Source of the DNA: Paratractidigestivibacter sp963605405
GTDB lineage: Bacteria > Actinomycetota > Coriobacteriia > Coriobacteriales > Atopobiaceae
DNA: 64,000 nt
Reading direction: 5' to 3'
Assembly (NCBI GenBank): GCA_963605405.1
Contig: CAVCUP010000009.1
Location: 26,423 to 90,422 of the forward strand
A program made the position numbers and the translations under genes. Below, in pieces: positions 8,571 through 17,635 of this stretch; position 1 is the first letter of the stretch; every line of letters starts with the position of its first letter. The notes under the pieces were generated by a model. It saw only the letters and a program-made list of their open reading frames with translations. It was not told where the DNA came from and did no database searches.

Positions 8571-9578
8571 TTAACGCGGCATGCGATCGTGGTTGACCTC
8601 GCGGTAGAAGAGGTCGCGGACGACCTCGGGATCGCGCGACTGGCCCAGGACCCACATCGTCTTGGCCACAAGCGCCTCGGTAGACATGTCGTCGCCCTTA
8701 AGCACGCCGGGATTATCGGCATATGCGCGCCCGACCTCATACACGCCCAGGTCAAGGCCTTCCTCAGGGACCTGGGTCGTCACGACGAGGGTGCGCCCGG
8801 AATTGACCCAGCCGAAGATGGCGTCATGCAGCGCGTCAGGGATGCCGCCGATGCCGAAGGTCTCGAGGATGATGGCGTCGTAGTCGCGCTTGAGCAGCTC
8901 AAAAATCGTGGGCTGGAACTCCGGCGTGAGCTTAAGCACGATGACGTGCTCGTTCAGGCAATCGTAGAACCGCGGCTCAGCGCCCGTCCTCGCCGGGGCC
9001 GTCGATGGGCCGGCGCCGGCGCCCGCCCGCACGATGCGGTCGTTGCGGATGTAGGCGAGCGACGGATAGTTCATGCTCATGAAGGCGTTGAAGCTCATGG
9101 TGCGCTGCTTATGTGCGCGCGTGCCCGCTATGGCCTTGCCGGAGAAGACCACGGAAACGTCGCGGCTCGCATCGTCCGCCGCGTAAAGAACGGCCTGGTA
9201 GAGATTGAGCTTAGCGTCCGTAAAGGGACTCGCCATCGGCTGCTGCGACCCCGTGAGAACTATCGGCTTCTCGCTGTCCTGGATCAAATAAGAAAGCGCC
9301 GCCGCCGTATAGGCCATCGTGTCCGTGCCGTGCAGGACCACGAAGCCGTCGTAGCGGGCATACGCGCCCACGATGACGTCGCGGATGCGCAACCAGTCTC
9401 GCGGGCGCATGTTCGTGCTGTCGATGTTCATCGGCTGAACAAAGTCCAGCTCAGCGATAGTGTCGAGCAGCGGCACCTTGTCGGCAAGCTCGCGGCCGGT
9501 GGCGGTGGGCGTCAGGCCCGCGCCATCGGAGGTGGAGGCGATGGTGCCTCCGGTGGCGATTATGAGGATGCGCTTCAA
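8571..9578 (-). CDS. ansA: Type I L-asparaginase
   Basis: A 335-residue enzyme hydrolysing L-asparagine to aspartate and ammonia. The start is a TTG at 9578, preceded by GGGAG 7 bases upstream; it begins directly with LKRILIIATGGTIAS, the family N-terminus, whereas 22 codons upstream have no ribosome site. Both active-site signatures are present: TGGTIAS near residue 10 (catalytic Thr) and VLHGTDTMAYTAAALSYL near residue 85 (second Thr with Asp). There is no signal peptide, so the enzyme is the cytosolic type I form. A 25-residue Ala/Gly/Pro-rich stretch near residue 190 looks like a surface-loop insertion. It is followed by the bidirectional terminator. Confidence 0.92.
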   Translation of the reverse strand: MKRILIIATGGTIASTSDGAGLTPTATGRELADKVPLLDTIAELDFVQPMNIDSTNMRPRDWLRIRDVIVGAYARYDGFVVLHGTDTMAYTAAALSYLIQDSEKPIVLTGSQQPMASPFTDAKLNLYQAVLYAADDASRDVSVVFSGKAIAGTRAHKQRTMSFNAFMSMNYPSLAYIRNDRIVRAGAGAGPSTAPARTGAEPRFYDCLNEHVIVLKLTPEFQPTIFELLKRDYDAIILETFGIGGIPDALHDAIFGWVNSGRTLVVTTQVPEEGLDLGVYEVGRAYADNPGVLKGDDMSTEALVAKTMWVLGQSRDPEVVRDLFYREVNHDRMPR

Positions 9579-9683
9579 ACGTGTTCTCCCGTCTCGGGCG
9601 TCTCGGTAGTTTCTCGTTGTTGTGCTCGAACGCCTCCCGCCCATCGGCGAGAAGGGCTTTGCAGACGCGTCCGCGAGGGGGGC

Positions 9684-11423
9684 CTACGGCTCGATTGCGG
9701 CGAGCCTGCGCACACACGGCCCGAAGGCCACGGCGGCGATCCCGGCCAGCTCAAGGGCACAGACCGCGACGGCCGCCACGGAGCTCCAGACGCCGGCATC
9801 GATGTCGAGCAGGAGCGGGCCCGCGAAGCAGAGCGCCGGAAGCACCATCACCGCGACCGTGACCGCGATGCATGCGACGACGGCGCCGACGGCCTCGTTG
9901 CCCTTGACCAACTGGGCCTCGCTCTCCCAATCAAGGGTAGGCGACCGCATGCCCACGGCCAGGCTCGCAAGGTCGGCGCAGGCGACGGAAAGCACGAGGA
10001 TGGCGAAGCAGACCAGGGAGGTCTGAATCGGCAGGCCGACGACGAGCATGGCGACGAGCAGGACCAGCGCCACGGGCACGCGGCCCACGAGCTCGTTGGA
10101 CAGGAACTTGGCCTGGGCATAGGCGCGCAGGTCGACGGGCATGGCGCGGAAGAAGAAGAAATCCCGCCCGTCGCGCGAGACGGCCTGGCCGCACGCGTAG
10201 GACTGGATGCCCGTGAAGGCGGCCAGGAGCACCGTGCCCACAAGGGGCACGAGGCCGATGGCGGAGTCGACGCGGCAAGCAGAGGCGAGCTCGCGCACCC
10301 TCGAGAAGGAGCCGAAGTCACTGCCCTTGAACAGGGAGAACCCGAGCACTGACAGCATAATGACGGGCACGAGCCACTGGGAGAGCACGAACTGGTTGAA
10401 AAAGTACGGCACGCGGAAGAGCTGCGCCACGTCCACGGCCATGAAGGCGCGCACCTGGCTGCGGCTGCTCACCTTGGCGCTCAGCTCGGAGGCGTCGTAG
10501 CGCTTGTTCGAGCGCACGCCCGCGCCGCCCGAGAGGCCGCGCACCGCCTCGAAGTACCACTTGCTTGCACACCAGTTGAGCAGGCCCACGTACACGGCGA
10601 GAAGCGCGGCCATGCCGAGAAGCCCCGCGAAGGCCGCCGGGCCCTCGCAGCCGAAGACGACCCCGCCCAGCGCGGAAGGGGGGCAGAGCACGGTAAGGAT
10701 CACGCGCACCGCCGGCGTCGCGGCGACCCCCTCGGCCATGGCGCCGACGGACCCCATATCGAGCCCTCCCGAGCTGGCCGCCTCCTTGCCTATGGAGAAC
10801 GCGACCGAGACGCCCACGACCAGGAGCGTGATCACGGCGCCCAGCGCGCGCGAGAAGCGGTCCTTGTCGACGGCGAGCTTGGAGAAGCGCATGAGCGGAA
10901 GGACGAGCAGCACCATCGCCACGTTTACCGCCAGGGCGCACAGCACGAAGGCGAGGGCCATAAAAGCCCAGGCGAGAGGCCCTTCTCCCCGACCCGCGAG
11001 CACACCTATGCCGAGCGGCAGGACCGCCATGTCCATGAGGACCGCGCTCGAGAGATAGCTGGCGAGCTTGGCCCAGAGAATGGTTTGGCCGGATATGGGC
11101 AGCGCCACGTAGAACGAGAGGTCGCTCACCAAGAAAAGGCTGCTCACGGCCGTGTAGAAGCCCATGGTGAGCGAGACGAGCGTCAGCATCGCGACGGTGA
11201 GCTCGAAGCCAGAGAGCGCCGTCGCGCCCGCCTGGCCCATCATGCGGCCGCCGAGAAACATCAGGCCCGCCACCACGGCGAACGAGACGGCCATGCCCGC
11301 CAGGCGCGCTCCCTTTCCCTCGCCGAAGGAGCTATCGAGGCCCAGAACGTCGTCGGCGCTCTCCTCGCCCTTGCGGATAGCGCGGAAGAGCGCCGCGAAC
11401 CGCGCCCAATCGAGGCCGGCCAT
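9684..11423 (-). CDS. ABC exporter membrane subunit
   Basis: A 579-residue membrane protein with about 12 hydrophobic helices in two halves joined by a long hydrophilic segment (roughly residues 260-340), as in ABC-2-type permeases related to YhaP/NatB. The start at 11423 (MAGLDWARFAALFRAIRKGEE) lies one base from the stop of the upstream ATPase gene (11425), so the two are translationally coupled. It would form the membrane channel energised by the adjacent ATPase. The substrate is unknown; lipid, peptide or drug export are all possible. Confidence 0.85.
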   Translation of the reverse strand: MAGLDWARFAALFRAIRKGEESADDVLGLDSSFGEGKGARLAGMAVSFAVVAGLMFLGGRMMGQAGATALSGFELTVAMLTLVSLTMGFYTAVSSLFLVSDLSFYVALPISGQTILWAKLASYLSSAVLMDMAVLPLGIGVLAGRGEGPLAWAFMALAFVLCALAVNVAMVLLVLPLMRFSKLAVDKDRFSRALGAVITLLVVGVSVAFSIGKEAASSGGLDMGSVGAMAEGVAATPAVRVILTVLCPPSALGGVVFGCEGPAAFAGLLGMAALLAVYVGLLNWCASKWYFEAVRGLSGGAGVRSNKRYDASELSAKVSSRSQVRAFMAVDVAQLFRVPYFFNQFVLSQWLVPVIMLSVLGFSLFKGSDFGSFSRVRELASACRVDSAIGLVPLVGTVLLAAFTGIQSYACGQAVSRDGRDFFFFRAMPVDLRAYAQAKFLSNELVGRVPVALVLLVAMLVVGLPIQTSLVCFAILVLSVACADLASLAVGMRSPTLDWESEAQLVKGNEAVGAVVACIAVTVAVMVLPALCFAGPLLLDIDAGVWSSVAAVAVCALELAGIAAVAFGPCVRRLAAIEP

Positions 11424-11424
11424 G

Positions 11425-12201
11425 CTACATCCCCTCCGAGGCGCCCTCGGACGCGCCCGCGCCGGAAAGCGGCGAGTTCTCGCCCGTGAGCTCGAGGAAC
11501 ATCTCCTCGAGCGAGGTGTTGTTGCGGAAGTGCTCGCGCATCTCGTCGACGGTGCCCACAAAGAGCAGCTTGCCGTGCGCGATGATGCCCACGCGATCGA
11601 CGACCTTCTCGGCGACGTCGAGCACATGGGTGGAGAAGAGCACGGTCTTGCCCTCGTCGGCATGGCGCCGCATGGACCGCTTGAGCAGCCATGCCGCCTG
11701 GGGGTCGAGCCCCGTCATGGGCTCGTCGAGAATCCAGAGGTCGGGGTTGGGAAGAAGCGCGCCCATGATCATCATCTTCTGGCGCATTCCGTGGGAATAG
11801 GACTTGAGCTGGTTGTCGAGCTCGGAGGCCATGCCGTAGCCCTCGGCGAGCTCGGCGATGCGGCTCGCGCGCACGTCGGCGGGCACGCCATAGACGTCGG
11901 CGATGAAACGCAGGTACTCGCGTCCTCGAAGGCGCAGCAGGTGATCGGGGGTATCGGACACGTAGCAGAGGCGGCGCTTGGCCTCGACGGGGTTCTCGGC
12001 CACGTCGACGCCGTCGATCTTTAGGGTGCCCTTGGTGGGGGCGAGGGTGCCCACCAGCATGTTCAGGGTCGTCGACTTGCCGGCGCCGTTGGGGCCGAGG
12101 ATGCCGAAGATCTCGCCGTCGCGGACCTCGAGGGAGAGATCGTCGACGGAGAAGGTCCGCCCGCCGTCGTAGGACTTGCTCACATGGTCGATGCTGATCA
12201 C
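11425..12201 (-). CDS. ABC transporter ATP-binding subunit
   Basis: A 258-residue ATPase. The start is the GTG at 12201 (VISIDHVSKSY) because GGAG lies 6 bases upstream and the family N-terminus begins there. Walker A is GPNGAGKST near residue 38. The Q-loop region is followed by an atypical signature segment, KSYSHGMRQKM, near 135. Walker B is DLWILDEPMTGLDP near 158, with the switch His in STHVLDVAEKV. These features match the CcmA/NatA-type exporters. It is co-transcribed with the permease gene immediately downstream. Confidence 0.92.
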   Translation of the reverse strand: MISIDHVSKSYDGGRTFSVDDLSLEVRDGEIFGILGPNGAGKSTTLNMLVGTLAPTKGTLKIDGVDVAENPVEAKRRLCYVSDTPDHLLRLRGREYLRFIADVYGVPADVRASRIAELAEGYGMASELDNQLKSYSHGMRQKMMIMGALLPNPDLWILDEPMTGLDPQAAWLLKRSMRRHADEGKTVLFSTHVLDVAEKVVDRVGIIAHGKLLFVGTVDEMREHFRNNTSLEEMFLELTGENSPLSGAGASEGASEGM

Positions 12202-12528
12202 GGAAATCTCCAATCGCCGGGCCGGGGCATTGTGCTCCGGCCAATCGAGTATATACCAGGGCAATCAACGCCCCGTAAGGACCGGCAGAGCGCCGGCGAC
12301 GCGAAGAGGGCCTCGGAAAAGAGCCGCGGCGCGGGTCTCCCGCGCCGTCCCGGAGGCCTCCCCCGATGTCTTCCCGGTGCGTCTCCCGGGACCTTCCCCG
12401 GCCGCCTCCGGCGTCCCCCAGGGAGCGCGCGGGCGCCATCCCTTCGCATCCCCGGGCCCTCCGGGCCCCCGCCCGAGCGCTGCTTTATAGTTGACGCGTT
12501 GTGGCACCCGCGCGCGAAAGGAATCAAC
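12202..12528. other. 327-base intergenic region, promoters and a GC-rich hairpin
   Basis: This separates the divergent ABC ATPase gene and the membrane protein gene at 12529. An AT-rich patch near 12245-12265 may hold the ABC operon promoter. A perfect 9-bp stem with a 3-base loop (12327-12347) sits in very GC-rich sequence. No conserved ORF or RNA gene was recognised. Confidence 0.4.
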
Positions 12529-13617
12529 ATGGCCACGCTTCCCCGCCCGAACTCCCGGCCGAGCACAGGCCCGCTCCCCGGCCAGAACGACCTGGCACGG
12601 CCCTTCTCGGCAAGTGGCCTTCCCGCCGACCAGGCCGTCTATGACCCGAGTCCCTATACCGAGGCCGCATTCGAGCCCGAGCCCGAGCAGAGCATCTCCG
12701 ACTTCGTCACGGACCGGCCCGCGCTCAAGTGGGCGATCGTCGCTCTGCTTGCGGTGGCTCTTCTCTTCTCCGAGCTCGGTCTGCGCCCCAAGTACGAACA
12801 GCCCGAGAGCTGGTCCTCGACCGTCCAGGTCATCGACGAGAAGAAGGCCAACGTACTCGCCCTCACCACGGCGGCGATCACGCTCTCGTCCGTCATCTCG
12901 GCCATCCCCGACGACACCGGCACGCCCATCGCCGAGCAGCTCTCCCAGCTCGCGAGCAACCTAGGCATCGTGCTCGCCGTGCTCTACCTGGAAAAATACC
13001 TGCTCACCATCCTGAGCTTCCTCTCCCTGGGCATTCTCATCCCGATCTCCTGCCTGCTGTTCATCGGCGCATTGCTCATGCACAACCGCTTTAGCACGAG
13101 CCGATTCCTGCGCATCGCCGGAACCAGGATCTTTGTTGTCGCCGCGATCGCGCTTGCCGTCGTGCCCGCGAGCGTATGGGTCACGGAGCGCATCGACCAG
13201 ACCTACGAGACCTCGGTCGAGACCCAGGCCGCCGCATCCGCCGACGACTCGAAGACCGACGAGGCCGACCGGTCCGCGCAGTCGGGCGGCAATCTCATCG
13301 ACAGCCTGGTCAACGCCGCGACAAACCTCGGGAACACCGTCCTCAACGGCCTGCAGAGCGTGACCGACGGCGTCATCACCAAAGTGAACAACCTCATCGA
13401 GGGGGCCGTCGTGATGATCGTGACCTCGTGCGTGATCCCACTGCTCGTCCTCGCCGTCTTCCTGTGGCTCGGCCACACGCTGCTCGGCATCGACGTGTCG
13501 GGGCCGGCCGAGGCCCTCTCGCGCCGGCTGAGTCGCCCGGCCCACAAGCCGGCCATCGGCACGGGTCCGGGGACGCGCGAGAAGTCCGGCGGCCGCGAGC
13601 TCACGCGCGCCGAATAG
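12529..13617 (+). CDS. Membrane protein of unknown function
   Basis: A 362-residue protein. The start at 12529 follows AAAGGA by 6 bases. The Pro/Ser-rich N-terminus (about 1-60) is followed by hydrophobic segments near 65-80, 110-125, 145-190 and 200-220. A hydrophilic, probably extracytoplasmic region (about 222-285) is rich in Ser, Asp, Thr and Asn. The chain ends with a strong membrane helix near 290-320 and a basic cytosolic tail. Long Asn/Val-rich amphipathic stretches (SLVNAATNLGNTVLNGLQSV) precede the last helix. No enzymatic motif was found. It is monocistronic, with a very strong terminator after it. Confidence 0.75.
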   Translation: MATLPRPNSRPSTGPLPGQNDLARPFSASGLPADQAVYDPSPYTEAAFEPEPEQSISDFVTDRPALKWAIVALLAVALLFSELGLRPKYEQPESWSSTVQVIDEKKANVLALTTAAITLSSVISAIPDDTGTPIAEQLSQLASNLGIVLAVLYLEKYLLTILSFLSLGILIPISCLLFIGALLMHNRFSTSRFLRIAGTRIFVVAAIALAVVPASVWVTERIDQTYETSVETQAAASADDSKTDEADRSAQSGGNLIDSLVNAATNLGNTVLNGLQSVTDGVITKVNNLIEGAVVMIVTSCVIPLLVLAVFLWLGHTLLGIDVSGPAEALSRRLSRPAHKPAIGTGPGTREKSGGRELTRAE

Positions 13618-13658
13618 CCGCCGGGCGCCCCCCAATACCCGCGCGCCACCCCCACACA

Positions 13659-13710
13659 AAGCGGCCGGGCGGCGAGAGGAGCGCTTCCCCCTCTCGCCGC
13701 CCGGCCGCTT
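13659..13710. terminator. Very strong bidirectional terminator
   Basis: A perfect 21-bp inverted repeat (13659-13679 with 13690-13710) around a 10-base loop, with AA before and TT after. It sits between the convergent ends of the membrane protein gene (13617) and the dehydrogenase gene (13740). Confidence 0.9.
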
Positions 13711-13739
13711 CCTTTATGGCCGTCTTCCCGGCCGCCCCG

Positions 13740-14705
13740 TTACTCCTCCGGCATGGCGCTCTCGACGAACTCGCGGATGATGCCGCAGCTCGAGCGCATG
13801 GCCTTGCGCTCGTCGTAGGAGAGGTCTATCTCCAGCACGCGCTCGATGCCCTCGTCGCCCAGCACGCACGGGACGCCCGCGCAGATGCCGCTCTCGCCGT
13901 ACTCGCCCTCGAGGTGGACGGAAAGCGGCACGACGACCTTCTCGTTGTGCAGGACGGCCATCACGATGCTCGCCACGACCGACCCGATGCCGAACTCGGT
14001 GCAGCCCTTGCCGGCCACGATGGAGCTGCCGGACTCGCGAACGCGCTTCATGACGTTGGAGAAGTCGATGTCGCTCGTCTTGTAGTTGGTCGCCGCGAGA
14101 TACTCGCGCAGGTCGATGCCCTGGACCGAGATGTGCGAGGTCGGGATGAAGCTGGAGTCGCCGTGCTCGCCCATGCAGACGGCCTGGATCTGCTTGGAGT
14201 TGACGCCGATGATCTCGGAGAGGGCGCGGCGCAGGCGCACGGAATCGAGCAGCGTGCCGGTACCGAAGACCTGCCGGCGAGGCAGGCCGAGATTGCGGTA
14301 AAGATACTCCGTCACCACGTCGCAAGGGTTGGACACGCTGATGAGGATGCCGTGGAAGCCCGAGTCGCGAATGGGGCCGACGATGGACTCGAGGACCTTC
14401 ACGGTGCCGTCGAGCATCTGCAGGCGCGTCTCGCCGGGGCGGCGGCTGCGGCCGGCCGTCATGATCACGAAGTGCGCGTCGCCGCAATCGGAGTAGTCGC
14501 CCACGCGGATCACGAAGTTGTCGCCGAGGCCGGAGGCGAGGTCATTGAGGTCGCCGGCCTGAGCGGCGGCGGCATCGGGATTCACGTCGACGAAGACGAT
14601 CTCGTTGACCAAGTGCTGGAACATGAGGCAGAGCGCGGCATGGCTGCCCACGCGCCCGGCGCCGATGATGACCGCCTTGCGGGTGCGGATCTTCTTCTCT
14701 TCCAT
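13740..14705 (-). CDS. Lactate/malate dehydrogenase family NAD-dependent 2-hydroxyacid dehydrogenase
   Basis: A 321-residue cytosolic enzyme of the L-LDH/MDH fold. The NAD-binding loop is GAGRVGS (residues 15-21). The catalytic His is H181 in MGEHGDSS, with partner D154 and substrate-carboxylate R157 in TLLDSVRLR. The mobile loop is AGRSRRPGETR (84-94), with R94 equivalent to LDH Arg109. At the specificity position where L-LDH has Gln102, this protein has R88; Arg at that site is the classic malate dehydrogenase residue. The overall sequence is LDH-like, so oxaloacetate/malate or another 2-oxo acid with an acidic side chain is as likely as pyruvate. Monocistronic. Confidence 0.85.
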   Translation of the reverse strand: MEEKKIRTRKAVIIGAGRVGSHAALCLMFQHLVNEIVFVDVNPDAAAAQAGDLNDLASGLGDNFVIRVGDYSDCGDAHFVIMTAGRSRRPGETRLQMLDGTVKVLESIVGPIRDSGFHGILISVSNPCDVVTEYLYRNLGLPRRQVFGTGTLLDSVRLRRALSEIIGVNSKQIQAVCMGEHGDSSFIPTSHISVQGIDLREYLAATNYKTSDIDFSNVMKRVRESGSSIVAGKGCTEFGIGSVVASIVMAVLHNEKVVVPLSVHLEGEYGESGICAGVPCVLGDEGIERVLEIDLSYDERKAMRSSCGIIREFVESAMPEE

Positions 14706-14755
14706 CTAAACGACCTCCGAACATAGAAAATCCGGCGTTTGGGCGCCGGTCCACA

Positions 14756-14793
14756 GATAAGAAAAGCAGGCGCCCCGATGTGGGGGCGCCTGC
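14756..14793 (-). terminator. Terminator downstream of ettA
   Basis: An 11-bp stem (14766-14776 with 14783-14793) with a 6-base loop. On the minus strand it is followed by TTTTCTTATC, a good intrinsic terminator for the ettA transcript. Confidence 0.8.
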
Positions 14794-14844
14794 CATCTTA
14801 GGAGCCTGTCAAGGTGCGAACAGGCCTAAACGCGTGTTTATTCG

Positions 14845-16524
<1,680 letters not shown>

Positions 16525-16610
16525 GGAATGTCCTTCCCGGTCTCGGTTGATTCAACTCCTCCATACTACCCGAGGCCTATACTGGAGGGCCTTCGGTCGA
16601 GGAGCTAGCC

Positions 16611-17258
16611 ATGAACTATGCGGAAATCAAGTACTGCGACATCGCGAACGGCGCGGGCGTGCGCACGACGCTCTTTGTGAGCGGCTGTAGGCTGCGCTGC
16701 CCCCACTGCTTCAACGAGGTGGCCTGGGACTTCTCCGCGGGCGAGCCGTTCACGCGCGAGACGGAGGACCGGATCATCGCATCGCTCGAGCCGGACTACG
16801 TGGCGGGACTCTCCGTCCTCGGGGGCGAGCCGATGGAGCCCGAGAACCAGCAGGGGCTCGTCGGGTTCCTCGAGCGCGTGCGCGACGCCTACCCGCGCGG
16901 CGAGAAGGGCCTGACGGCGGGAGGCGCGAAGCGCGGCGCCGCTGGGGCGAACGCTGCCGAGGCCGGTGACGCTGCGGACGGCGAGAGGCGCGCGAAGACG
17001 ATCTGGATGTACTCGGGACACACGTGGGAACAGCTCGCCCCGGGCGGCGCGTGGAACCTCGGCGAGGTGACCGACCGTATTCTCGACACGCTCGACGTGC
17101 TGGTAGACGGGCCGTTTGTGCAGGACGAGCACGACATCACGCTACGCTTCCGCGGCTCCGCGAACCAGCGGGTCATCGACGTGCCCGCCACGCTCGAGTC
17201 CGGCGCGGGCGTGGTCCCATGGCAAGACGACCCGGTCTTCTCGACGCACACGATGTAG
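16611..17258 (+). CDS. nrdG: Anaerobic ribonucleotide reductase-activating protein (radical SAM)
   Basis: A 215-residue radical-SAM activase that generates the glycyl radical on NrdD. The [4Fe-4S] motif is CRLRCPHC (C26, C30, C33), preceded by DIANGAGVRTTLFVSG, typical of NrdG. The SAM-binding GGE motif (LGGEP) follows near residue 70. A roughly 25-residue Ala/Gly-rich insertion (about 98-123) interrupts the second half before IWMYSGHTWEQL, which makes the protein longer than the usual 155-180 residues. The NrdG C-terminal DGPFVQDEHDITLRFRGSANQRVID segment is present. Its partner nrdD is not in the window. Confidence 0.92.
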   Translation: MNYAEIKYCDIANGAGVRTTLFVSGCRLRCPHCFNEVAWDFSAGEPFTRETEDRIIASLEPDYVAGLSVLGGEPMEPENQQGLVGFLERVRDAYPRGEKGLTAGGAKRGAAGANAAEAGDAADGERRAKTIWMYSGHTWEQLAPGGAWNLGEVTDRILDTLDVLVDGPFVQDEHDITLRFRGSANQRVIDVPATLESGAGVVPWQDDPVFSTHTM

Positions 17259-17431
17259 CGAGAGGGCCCGGGGACGGCGTGTGGGTCGCGTGTGCCCCGA
17301 CCGATTTACAGAACCCTTACTCGCCAAACGCGGCCGATGTTTGGTAGCATGCCCGAGGTCGGTTCAGCGCCCTCGGGCGGAATCGAGGGAAAATCTCGGG
17401 CCTGGCGGCCCGGACCCCAGGGAGGTGCCCC

Positions 17432-17527
17432 ATGTCCGACGGATGCAGTCACAGTCACGAACACAAGCTCAGTCAGTCCATGGGAGAAGCACCCGCCCTC
17501 GGGATGGCGGGTGCCCGCCTCGCGTAA
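17432..17527 (+). CDS. Putative 31-residue leader peptide upstream of mgtA
   Basis: A small ORF below normal gene-calling size. ATG 17432 has AGGGAGG about 6 bases upstream and the frame ends at TAA 17525-17527. The peptide starts MSDGCSHSHEH (one Cys and three His that could sense or bind a metal) and ends GMAGARLA. Its 3' half overlaps a strong hairpin, and the terminator follows about 50 bases after its stop. Ribosome position on this ORF could therefore influence the terminator. Unlike the enterobacterial MgtL peptide it is not Pro-rich. It is a candidate only; expression is unproven. Confidence 0.5.
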   Translation: MSDGCSHSHEHKLSQSMGEAPALGMAGARLA

Positions 17528-17579
17528 CGCGGCGCCATCGATAATCGACGCCGACGAGGTCGCTTGAAGCGCTCCTACG

Positions 17580-17608
17580 GGCTCCCGGCTCAGCGCCGGG
17601 GGCCTTTT
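17580..17608 (+). terminator. Attenuator-like terminator before mgtA
   Basis: The arms GGCTCCCGGC (17580-17589) and GCCGGGGGCC (17595-17604) pair with one G-U, have a 5-base loop and are followed by TTTT. It lies only 27 bases before the ATPase start, so it acts as a conditional stop rather than an end-of-gene terminator. There is no gene end it could serve other than the leader ORF. Confidence 0.75.
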
Positions 17609-17635
17609 CGATATCCCGGGATTGCGAGGTTCGCC

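Larger units (their letters stand above)
17351..17635 (+). promoter_or_regulatory. Structured 5' leader of the Mg2+ ATPase gene
   Basis: A long leader with several elements. Hairpin 1 pairs 17351-17358 with 17371-17378, and a second GC hairpin lies at about 17395-17413. A short ORF with a good Shine-Dalgarno follows (17432-17527), then a GC hairpin inside that ORF's 3' half (about 17488-17513) and an intrinsic terminator (17580-17608). The ATPase gene starts 27 bases after the terminator. This arrangement suggests control by transcription attenuation, as known for mgtA/mgtB leaders in enterobacteria. I could not match the M-box riboswitch consensus. Confidence 0.6.

Noticed and set aside
17351..17635. 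M-box (ykoK) riboswitch before mgtA
   Set aside because: I could not align the conserved M-box core to the leader; the mini-ORF and terminator are the only features I can support.
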